Assembly (NCBI GenBank): GCA_964019415.1
Contig: OZ025876.1
Location: 7,850,745-7,914,744 of the forward strand
Length of the DNA stretch: 64,000 bases
Direction: 5' to 3'
From: Ianthella basta
Taxonomy: Eukaryota; Porifera; Demospongiae; Verongiida; Ianthellidae
This document shows positions 37,889 to 53,900 of this stretch, one piece after another (the first letter of the stretch is position 1; each line of letters begins with the position of its first letter). A model generated the notes under the pieces. The model was not told where the DNA came from. It made no database searches and was given only the letters and a program-made list of their open reading frames with translations. A program made the position numbers and the translations under genes.

Positions 37889-40800
37889 ATGGCTGACCTA
37901 CCTCCCAAACCTGTTGGACTAGTGATTCGCCAGGAGCGAGATCGCGGCTCCTACGGCGCAGTGTACTTTGGAGAGCTGTACGGGAAACCTGTGGTGGTCA
38001 AGAGAATCCACCAGATCCTCCTCCAAGCGCCGAATAACGACAAACTCTTGCGCGATTTCTATCACGAGTGTCGCATCTTGTCTACCGTTCGCCATGCCCA
38101 TGTGGTCCGTTTCATCGGAGCGTACTGGGACGAGGAGACGAAAGAACCGCTACTAGTGATGGAGGCGGCTAAGGAGAACCTGAGGAAATGCCTGGAGCGG
38201 AATAAAGGTCGGATCAACGTGGATAGGCAAGTGGCCATCTGCTCCAGCATGGCGGAAGGACTCAGTTTCCTGCACTCGAGAGCAGAGCCGATCGTCCACC
38301 GTGATCTGAAGCCGGAGAACGTACTTGTGTGGGAGGATGGCACAGTCAAGATTGCTGATTTTGGTCAGTCCAAGCTGCTGGACCACCCCCATGACTACAT
38401 GCGGACCACACAGCCGGGCACAGTTGCCTACATGCCTCCTGAAGCACTGAGGAAGAACCCGCAGTACACATCCAAGCTGGATGTATTCTCATTGGGAGCA
38501 GTGATGCTTGAAGTTGGCACTCAGTCCCCACCATCTGTGGGTCTGGTAGGGATCGGCGTAGTACCTGAGGTGGAGCGACACAAAGACGACCTTGCTCTCC
38601 TTCCAGACACCCACCCACTGAAGCCACTGATTGTCTGGTGTCTACAGGACAACCACGAGTCTCGACCAGATGTGAAGTCTACCCATGATCAAGTGAAATT
38701 GTTGGTACGTTAGTTTGTATTTGTCATGCTGTGCAGGAATGTGGGTCAGTGGATCTTTCCACCATTCCTTACTTAAAAGATGCATGGACCCGATGTAGCC
38801 TCCTAATATGGCTATCAGCCACTTTGGCTTCTCGCTCAAATGAATGGTATTAGGAAATCTCCTTCAATTGGGGTCAGGATCTTTTCTGGTTTGACTTTTT
38901 AATCACCTAGCCATTTACCATTTATTGTTTACATGTAAACTTGTGCCTGAAATATATTTGCAATGCCTGTGTGAAGATGAAGGTGTCGTTAATGGCTCCT
39001 TGAGTGCATAAGGTATCAAGACCTGGAAGGGTTCATACATAGTTTTATGATTTCCTCACTGACACTTCTGAGGCTCGTTGCTGATGGCTAAGAGAAGTCC
39101 CTGTTGTTAAGGCCTTAATTCTGTGGCCTTGAGTCTGCAATGTTCTTTGTAGCTGAGAAGTCCTTTGTGCATAGCCTCCTCTGCATTGTGTTGCTGCAGT
39201 CATTCACATGAACTGTGACTGCATACACACCCTTGGCACGTGTATGGGCATGCAATGACACGTTGGACTGCATGTAGACTGAGGTTCCATGTGCTCTGAA
39301 AGGTGTATGTATGTGTACATGCACTATTGGGTATCAGTATATAGTTGGTTGTCTTCCCTGTGCCAATGTATTCCCAGGCAGGAGGTTTGAAGGAGCCTCA
39401 CTACCTGCAAACAATTTACAAGCAGGATGGTGAGCTGCTGATGAGCATGCAGAGGGGGGAAGGTTTGAAGAAAGGGTTAGAAGAAGCAATGCAAGAGTTG
39501 ATGGACACTAAAGGGCAGGTGGAAGGCTTGCAGAGAAGGTTGGAGGAAGCAACACGAGAGCTGAGGGCCAGTAAGGGGCGGGAGGAGGGCTTGCAGATAA
39601 GGCTGGAGGAAGCAACACGAGAGCTGAGGGCCAGTAAGGGGCGGGAGGAGGGCTTGCAGAGAAGGCTGGAGGAAGCAACAGAAGAGCTAAACCACAGAAG
39701 GGTGCAGCATCAAGTGGTGCAGAGGCCGGATGTCTCTTCCCTTCAGTTGGAAGATGTGAACAAGCAGTTGATGACTGAGTTCACAAAGCCACTTGAGACT
39801 TTGAGCGCCTCTTGTGATGAACATGAAGATGCAGAGAAGCAGCTGGAGTTTGCCGCCACTTGTCTTCTTAGTGACACCAGGAAGGAACCAGTAGAGGTGT
39901 GCTTTACTGTTAACACATGCATATGTACGTATGCACCTTTAAACTGTGAGTGGACATGTGCTGTGTATATGTATGTATGTAGTACTGTGTTGTGCCTTGG
40001 TTGTACACAGCATCAGTTTCCAAATGGAACAGCCTCTGTGCATTATCACAAGATCCTTGACTCATCTCAACAGCCTGGTATTAGCAGTGACAAGCGCACC
40101 TGGTCAGACGTCGCACCTCACAACACTGACAGTGAGTTGTAGTGTATGTAACTGGTCGTAACCTTGACAACAAGGCACACTACAATGTTATTAATGGCTA
40201 CATAGATATTGTTGTAGCTACCATTCGTCATCAGTGCCCAGTGAAGATAGGATGAGTCTAGGGACTAGCAGCTCATTTAGATCACTTTCTAGTCAGACTT
40301 GCAGCTGTTGAACCTAACATTCTCATCTTGTGAATTGTCGGACCAGCTCTCCTCCAACCCCATGCAAGTTTAGAGAGAGTCTGTGTTAGTAGCTAGGTTA
40401 TGTTATATCCAAATGAGTTATGACCATTGCAAACCAGTTACGACCAGACGTGTTGTCATCACTGATTCCTCATTTGTGTGGTGGGTGGGCTGCAGTGTTA
40501 ATGCAGTGACACTGAGTCTATGTCTCATTGCAGAAGGAGGCCTAGAAAGCCATGCAGCTGCTCCATCAGGAGGGTACTCAAACTGGGAGGTGCACAGCAG
40601 TCAACCTCACCATCACCGTCATCCTTTGAATGAGGTCATTGATAGGAGTGGCTGGAAGACATGCTCTAGCTGCAGCACAGGGTACTCAGTCGTGTATTTA
40701 GGGGCGTGTCCCAGGTGCTGCCCGAGAGAATCATGTAAAAGTGGGTGTGGCAAGCCAGCATTCTATACCTTGGACCTGGGCTCATTTGGCTACTGCAGTG

Positions 40801-42231
40801 CTGAGTGTAGGGACAGGTGTGAACTGGAGAGGGCCAAGAGAGAGCTGACTAGAGCACTGGAGGAGTTTGAGGTGATCCCTGGGAGAGGCAGCACCCAAGC
40901 ACCTACAAGGGAGGTTGTCATGATCAGTCAAGTTGCAGTGTCACAGCCTCTTGCCAGAGCTGGACTTCACAGTGAGGACACAGCCGCCAGTGAAAGTGCT
41001 ACTCCGGGATCACCTCCCAAGCAGCTACCTCCTCAACCTCAAGAGCTACCCAGTGTTTCTGTTTGTAACTGCAAAGTGCCCAGAGATGCTGTACGTGATA
41101 TGCGTATGTTCTATGACCGGGGAAGACTACACACAGTGAGGGGATTGAAAGGAGTGAGTCCCTGTTATGTACTTGACAAGCACACAAGTTATAGCTGTAT
41201 TGCAACCTGTCTAATGAGGTCAGTGCATCAGACAATCACCTGTCTATAACAGTCAGCCCCCTCCCTCTCCCCAACCCAGAGTAGCAATGTATGTGCAGCA
41301 TAGCAGTGCACCACCATAACACTGCCACCTCTGTAGTAAGACCACTTGTTATGCCGTAAGGTGGTCTCATTAGACAGGGTATCATGCCTAAGGTGGTCTC
41401 ATTAGACGGGGTATCTTGCCTAAGGTGGTCTCATTAGACAGCTACCACTATATGATGCACTGTCACCAAGTGACTAGCATTATGTGTGATATTCCTTCAT
41501 TCTGATGTGTGCAGTTACTGGTGACATCATTTGAGGTGAACAAGGGCAAACAAATCTGTGAACTCCAGCCCTTAGATCTGATCACTCATGTAGACGGCAA
41601 GTCAGTTGAGAGTCTGTGTGACAAAGAAGGAAGATGCTATTTGTTCCTCAAAATGGCAGGGAGCGTTTCAGATGTGTCAGTTGCGCGGTCATCTGGAATC
41701 CCTCCTGTGTCCCTTCTTCAAAGTGAGTAATGTTACTGCCACAGTGTACTTGAGCCAGTTCTGTTTAATGTAGCCACAGCTGTGTGTGTATCATGTCTGC
41801 TGCAACTGACTGTTATCTGCCACTGATCCGTGAAGGCCATGCTGTACCAAGCCAGTCAATGAGGAAGCAATGGATTGTTGGTTTTCTAGTGACACAGAAG
41901 GACCTGGTAGACCCTGCCACCTACCTGGGAGTGAGTATGTATAAATACTCAGTTGACAGAAAGGTAATGTTTGCTTATTAATTGGAATTAATGTAATAAA
42001 GCTGTGAACTCTCCAACACATTTATTACTACTCCAGGTGGAGCATGTAAGGATAATGAGTGAGGGGTATAAAGCAGGGCTGTGTGACAATGACATCATTC
42101 GGTCGGTGACCGTGGTCACTGCAGAGGGAGTTGTGGGACCTGAGACAGAGTGGAGTTTTGAGGGTATCAAGAGAATTGCGAAGGACTTGCCATCTGTCTA
42201 TGCTCTTCTGATGACTGTACTGAATTTCTAA
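37889..42231 (+). CDS. Gene H: complete TKL-like kinase, coiled coil, Z6, PDZ-PDZ protein
   Basis: Exons 37889-38704, 39378-39896, 40011-40131, 40534-41153, 41515-41722, 41836-41963 and 42037-42231 join in frame to give 868 residues, the clearest full-length example of the kinase-scaffold form. The kinase has glycine loop 20-25 (GSYGAV), lysine 38, Glu60, HRD 137-139 and DFG 157-159, all intact. Three to four 21-residue coiled-coil units follow. Exon 40011 is a cut-down Z1 exon: only the tail after the zinc ligands remains (HKILDSSQQPG), and a new phase-0 acceptor joins it to the coiled coil. Z6 has DLxACPxCCPRESC spacing and FGYCSAECRDRC. PDZ1 has PLDLITHVDGK; PDZ2 has TYLGVSMYK, KAGLCDNDIIRSV and FEGIKRIAKD. 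It is probably a membrane-proximal or cytoplasmic signalling kinase; no transmembrane or death domain is seen. Confidence 0.88.
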
Positions 42232-42511
42232 CTGTGTGGACTGTCAGACTAAATAGTACTATACTTTTGTATGTGTGTTGGTGTACAAGGCCAAAATGGC
42301 TGACCCAACTGATTGCATTCACTGCCATGTTTACAGTTAACTGTCAGCCACAGAATGCGTATATGTATGCATGACAGGAGATCATTATTGCACTGTAGAA
42401 ATGTGAGCAAGATTCAGATTAGTCTAGCTTGCCTAGCCACACCTCCCCATGTGTGTGTAGCTGGCTATGAGGTGGCTAGGCTTGACTATTCTGTGGTTCT
42501 CTCTGCTCCAG

Positions 42512-42660
42512 GTATCAGTGCACCTTTTTAGCCAGCTAACACTATTGCCACATCCGTCAGGAAAGAAGCGCAGGATTGTTGGGTATCTAGTGACACAGAA
42601 GGACCTGGTAGACCCTGCCACCTACCTGGGAGTGAGCATGTATGAATACTCAAAGAGAAA
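42512..42660 (+). pseudogene. Orphan first half of PDZ2
   Basis: After a CTGCTCCAG acceptor the sequence carries RRIVGYLVTQKDLVDPATYL and GVSMYEYSKR, matching the exon 41836-41963, but the donor is gone (AAACG) and no partner exons follow. It is a duplicated remnant of gene H's 3' end. Confidence 0.75.
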
Positions 42661-42823
42661 CGTTTCCTCCGGCCAGCTCCTCCGTAAGCCTCAGATGTCC
42701 GAGCTTGTTAATCCCACTACCACCACCCCAGTAGGTATGTATTCGTAGCCTAGGACCAGCAGCTGAGCTCAAGGTAGAACAACGGGCAGCGTCCACTCCC
42801 TAATACATGCGGAGCGTGACTGA

Positions 42824-42834
42824 GGGGAATCCCC
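42824..42834. promoter_or_regulatory. kappaB-like site upstream of gene I
   Basis: Perfect GGGGAATCCCC, 125 bases before the ATG at 42960. No CRE occurs at the usual distance. Confidence 0.65.
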
Positions 42835-42959
42835 TATCAATTCTCCTAGCTACACGCATTGCATCCCCCATTGCAATTGCAACGAACGTGCTCGCACACG
42901 CGAGCGTAGACTCAGCGAAGGACTGCAGTTGGAGGATTCGTTTTAAGATTACAGAAGGA

Positions 42960-48435
<5,476 letters not shown>

Positions 48436-48910
48436 TGAGAGACATGTACATACACTGCCATTTACAATTCTAAAGATAGTGCTTGGAACAATAATATTTT
48501 TATAAGAGCCAAGTTTGTATTGTGGTATGGGTCTCTATAATACATGTAATATAGTGCATGTTATTATACAATATGGTGACATGTTTGGATTGGAATCATC
48601 AGAGAATAGATGATTAATCTCAAGGGCCACTACTAGTAGAAAGTGTCGCATAGCCAGAGTCTACAAAATGTGCGGCAGTCTGGCTATCAGAGACTACACG
48701 GTATACACAACGTCATGAATACTGTACAAAATGTCCAGTTTACATAAAAATCGCTCCATAAATCCAAACAACAGTACACATGCATGCACACATACTCATC
48801 TTAGCTGTATGTTTTTCATTCTACACCACTCCCAGTGTATGATGCATTTAAATAGCTGCTCTTCCTTGCCCATGGATTGTAGCTCCCTTAATCTTACACT
48901 CCCTCCCTCC
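48436..48910. other. Convergent 3' region of genes I and K
   Basis: No gene. Around 48640-48705 a small fold-back has GCATAGCCAGAGTCTAC against CAGTCTGGCTATCAGAG. Genes I (plus) and K (minus) end on either side. Confidence 0.6.
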
Positions 48911-50124
48911 CTAGGGGACATGCCCTCCTGTAGCTGCCTCCACCTCCTTCCTCAGCTCCTCCCTCAGCTTCATCAGCAGCTGTCCAAGCTTGTTCTGTCC
49001 ACTGCCATCACCACCGTCGCCCCAGTAGGAGTCACGGCTCGTGTGTTCAATCAGTTTGCGCTCACCCGTATCCAATAGCAACCGCCTGAGACGCTGGTGC
49101 TGTGTGAACTTGGCATACAGTGCGACATACATCACATCATCCTTGACCTCCTCCCAGTCACTCCTCCTCCACTGCAGTCCAAGGACAGGAGTGCGGGAGA
49201 TGTCAAATGCTTCCCTTGGGGTCTTGCTCTGTTGGATGGCGTCAAAGAGGGGAGTGCCGATGTACTTCTGAGCTTGGAAGTAGTTCTCTGATGTGGCCCA
49301 AAGTCTGCCGTCAATCTGGAGAGGAGCCTGATAGAAGTTGGTGAACTCGTAGTAGGAGTCATGTTTGTGGTAGAACCTGATTGGGTGTGTCCCTCTCTGT
49401 CGGGTGTTCCGCTTATCAAAGTTCACAGAGTTACCATGGTTACGTGAGTCACTATGAGAGCTCAAATTAGAACGCTGCTGTATCCCAGACTTGTCTATAA
49501 TATACAAAGGAAGTGAACTCCAGTGACATTTCTCCCCACCCCCACACAAAGTGCTGAACAAACATCAACAATGACTGAATCGCAATGAATACACCCACAC
49601 AGTGTGGGTGGAGGTGGAGGTACTAGGGGGTGTGGCCCTACCTGTGGGATGATCGACATGAAGAAAGTGATGACCTAGTATGTGTGGGGTGAAGTGATCT
49701 GCACTTAACCGCTAAAAGCTCACCTCTGCCCTTGCCTCTGCCACTTCCCTGGACACCACTGTGCTCCTTAAACTCCCTCACTCGACTCTCTTGTTCAGTG
49801 TGGTGCACTACACAGCAAGCTAGGACCCTCCCATTATTAACACAGTATATGCTGTCAATCACACAGAGAACAAGTACGTACCTTTCTGGACAGTACTGTG
49901 CTGCTTCCCCTTCAAGTCTGTCTTGCCCTGCTTCTGCTTGCGCGAGTCTAGCCCCTCCCCCTGCCCCACCCCCTGGCACCTTGTGTCTTGCTCTCTACCA
50001 GTCACTGCACACATAGTAGAACAATTAGTGTGAGTGCATTAGGACATGAGTACACACCACACTGTACGTGAGAGTGGGACTCGTGGTGATTATATTTGAC
50101 ATCACCACTGGAGTCTGGTCTTAA

Positions 50125-50211
<87 letters not shown>

Positions 50212-50644
50212 GCTTACCAGTCCTCCGCTCTCCACTAGCCAAATCCCGAGGAGCTGTCTTGTTCTTCAACTGTGAGCCTTGCCTCCTCCCCTCCCTCCCA
50301 GCAGTAGCCTCACTGCTGGCACGAGCAGACATGTGCGCGGTACGACCACCGTCCTTGCCAGTGTTGGACATTGGAGGCGCCTCCAACTGTATGGGCGAGT
50401 GGGTTTTAACACTTTGCGTGGTATCCGAGCGAGAAGAGTCCTCTTCCATCATTCCAACACGACCTGGTGAGGTATCATTCACCGTCGTAGCCACTTCCAT
50501 AGCGTTAATAAAATCTTCAGAGCTTTCTACACCGTCCGCTACTTCAGTTCGAGAGGTGAACGGCAAGCAGTTCAGCCGTCTAGCCAAAGCGTGACACGCT
50601 CTGCGTACAGCTTTACAGGCTTTCTTACAGCAGCAGCAGTACAT
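48911..50644 (-). CDS. Gene K: NADAR-domain protein with Cys-rich N terminus
   Basis: Exons 50644-50218, 50004-49882 and 49494-48911 join in phase 1 and give 377 residues. The N terminus (MYCCCCKKACKAVRRACHAL) is Cys-rich and could be lipidated or metal-binding. A Ser/Thr-rich linker and a Gln/Gly-rich exon follow. The NADAR exon has FYHKHDSYYEFTNF, ATSENYFQAQKY, SYWGDGGDGSGQNKLGQLLM and ends after TGGHVP. NADAR enzymes hydrolyse ADP-ribose from modified guanine or from riboflavin precursors, depending on the family. Between exon 2 and the NADAR exon, decayed Z4 (49740-49850) and Z5 (49560-49640) exons remain but are out of frame, so the protein has lost them. It is transcribed divergently from the PARP gene J, with 280 bases and one kappaB site between the start codons. 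Confidence 0.8.
50126..50208. repeat. (AC)n microsatellite in intron 1 of gene K
   Basis: Pure AC tract of about 80 bases beside the exon 1 donor. Confidence 0.96.
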
Positions 50645-50756
50645 GACTTCCCATCCCAGATTTTGCCTTTCAACTATACCACAGTTGTGATTGCGCGGGA
50701 CAACCTCTGCAACGACACACGAGGGTGTCGACCTCTCTATGCAAGGGAGTAGCCGA

Positions 50757-50767
50757 GGGGAATCCCC
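50757..50767. promoter_or_regulatory. kappaB-like site between genes K and J
   Basis: Perfect GGGGAATCCCC lies 112 bases upstream of the K start and 157 bases upstream of the J start. No CRE is found at 18 bases. Confidence 0.68.
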
Positions 50768-50924
50768 TAGCAATTCTCTGAACTACACGTGCACGCCACA
50801 GCAACGAACGTACTAGCACACTAGTCTCGCGAGCCAGCCCGAGACTACTAACACGCGTAAACGTGGACTCAGCGAAGACTGTAGTTGGGCCTGTTGGCGA
50901 ATCGGTTTTAAGACGACAAAAGAA

Positions 50925-53900
50925 ATGGGAGTGGATTCTAGAGGCGTTCGTCGTGGAGCGTGTCGTCATCCTGGGTGTTGCTGTGGAGACTTTAAAAAAG
51001 GCTCCGGTACAGTTAAGTGTACCGAGTGTAACCATCCTCCTACGAACCATAAGGTACGCCATTGCCCTGCAGTGGGACAGTGTAGTGTGAGGCTGCTTTA
51101 GTGCGCTGGTGCTGTAAGCAGTTATGGTCTCAATGCTCTGTAGATAAGAGGTGAAGAGTGTTCACATGTGATGATGACATCAACACCAAAGCAGACTGCG
51201 TCTTCAGCATCTCCCAAAGGTGAGTGTAAATGTTGTCGAAGCATAAATCTATTTAAGTGTGAAGGGCTCAGCTGGGGCTATTTTCGTCCCCAGTCTACTT
51301 GTGGTTGCCATTTTAAATTGGCATGGCCAAGATTAAATTGCTGGCTGGAAGAGGGCTATGGATATGACTAGGGTGATGACAGGAGTGAAGCATATGTGAT
51401 GGGCTGTGATTACAGGATGGGTTTGGGAGTGTAGTTTGGTAGGCTAAGGTGATGTAGCAAGGAAATGTACGTATATCACACATAAAGACACACCTGACCA
51501 CAACTTTCACTACGACCTTGTCTAATTATAATATTGCTAGAGTATTCCTATAAATGTATTCTATATCCTTATTGTGTGTGGTATGTGTAGTCTGCATATG
51601 GTAGCTATCTGTGCTACATACATAACTTTGTACATAATACCCTGTGGACCTCACGCAAAGGCTATGTACTCGAGTGGGCTCATGCAGGCTAGTCCCAATC
51701 TATGTCATGTGAGGACTCGTGAGAGAACACTATCCCTCAGTGGCCATTTGTGCGGCCATAATGTTACAGTATGATTCTGCCCTATTTCTGCTCCCCCAAA
51801 CATTTCACGGCTGTCTGACTCCTGCTGTCAGTGCCTGCAGTACTGCAGTGTTCTTGCCAAGAATCATCTCTCGCTCTGTCCCCCTCTCATTCACTGTGTG
51901 GTGTGTTCAGGTCCTAAACCTGCTCCAGGTGGCACTGTTGGCATGGAGGTGCATCCCATACATTCCTCTGTGGGTGGGGATGGAACAACATCAGGGAATA
52001 GGAGTGGCCAGCAATTACTGAGCCTGCCCAAGCCACAGTCAGATAGCGGCAGTGTGGCCGCTATCAGGGAGAATGAGGAAGGGAGACATGGCCCAGTGCT
52101 GATGGACACAGCACCTTGTGGCGTCATCGATAGACAAGGGAGAGCAGGTGAGCCCGCTGTGTTGCCCCACTCTCTGCACTGCGCATGCACTCAGACCCTG
52201 ACAGCCCGTTTACACTACGCAGAGGAACGGTTCTCATAACCGGTTCCGGAACCGTTCCACTATGGTGGTATATATTGATCGTGCAAATCTACTGGTGGGT
52301 GTGGCCCATGTCACACAATACCAGGGGGTGGGGCAATCTGTTGTCAATCTATAGAGTTAAGTGAAATGCCACTGTTGTGAATCAAGGTAGTAAATGTCAT
52401 CTTGTTCCATACTTAGTCACACCACCTCAAAGCCCCAGTGCTGAGGACTCGCTCTCTTCAGTGAAGTGTTTATACTGTGACAAGCAATTGCTTGTAGAAG
52501 AAATCAGACAACGTAAGGCTGGAGGAGAAGTTCTAGTGTGTGATGCGTGCAGAAAAGCTCACCTGAGCTGTGTACAAGATGACGACGACGACGACGACGA
52601 CGACGATGATGATGATGATGATGATTACTTGGATGCAGCCAGTACAGACACACAATTGAGTCCTGATGTTGTGTCTAAAGGACCAATGTGTAAGCTACCA
52701 GGGTGCAACCAGAGAGCACAGGTGGAAAGTGGAAAGTACAATGGATTTTGCAGCAAAGGCCATTATCAGGTGTATAGCATGATAACACCATCACCTGTGT
52801 CACCAGTGCCAACCACATCTGATAAGTCACCCATCTCATCCACAGGTGGGTGACATGTAGTCAAACTGTGCAAGTGTATCACATGTAATTGTAATTGTAG
52901 TGCATGTGTGTTCTGTCTCCAGTTCCCTCCCAAAGTGGTGAGGCCCCTACCTGTCAGTACCCTGAGTGCAGTGAGGTGTGTGCAGTGGATGGTAATGGGA
53001 GGGTCCTAGCTTGCTGTGAAGTGCACCACACTGAACAAGAGAGACAACCGAGGGAGGTTAATGAGCACAGTAATGCTCAGAGAAGTGACGGTAGTGTTTG
53101 GGGAGCTGACAGCGGCGTTCGGGGAGCTGACAGCAGTGTTCGGGGAGCTGACAGCAGGGTTCGGGGAGCTGACAGCGGTGTTTGGGGAGCTGGCAGTGGT
53201 GTTTGGGGAGCTGACAGCGGTGTTCGGGGAGCTGACAGTGTTGAGAGAGCTGGCAGTAACAGTGGAGGTAAGCTATACTTAGTCGAACAGTCCTTGGGTA
53301 ATCAAACCTCAGCTAGCCTGTAAATCAGTAGACAGATGTTAGTTGTGAGTTTTATTCCCAAACGTTCTAGAACTGTCGTCAGTGGTAGATCAAAGTACAA
53401 GAAGTGGTGGCTTACATATATACACAAACAGTGGGGGAGGGACACTGTGGGAAAAAGGTGGGTGAGAATACAGGTGGTTACTTGGGCATATAGGTTTACA
53501 ATCCAATCCAATCCATTAACTATGGGATGGGCAATGAATACAGAGTGAACAGCAGTGGTGTAAAGGGACGGGGGGGGGGGGGGGGAGGGGGGAGGCAGGG
53601 GTAATGGTACCACCATTATTGGATTGGATTGTAAGCATATGCCAAACAACCACTTGTATTCCCGCCTCCGTTTTCTCCCGCTGTGCCACTCTTCCCCACT
53701 GTGTATTTAAGTAAGCCACCATGTGTACTTTGATCTACCACTGATAAAGGCCTTAGACTGGGCCGAAACGTTTGGTAATAAATTCCTTTGTGACAACAAA
53801 CATCTGCCCATTGATTTCTTGTCTAGTGGACTTCCCATTGCGCAAGAATGTCTACACCTAGACACATAGAGATTTTCATAGTTGAATGGTTGGCTTCACA

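Noticed and set aside
49740-49860. Z4 exon of gene K
   Set aside because: The first zinc ligands are missing and the nearest acceptor gives the wrong phase, so I treat it as a decayed exon.
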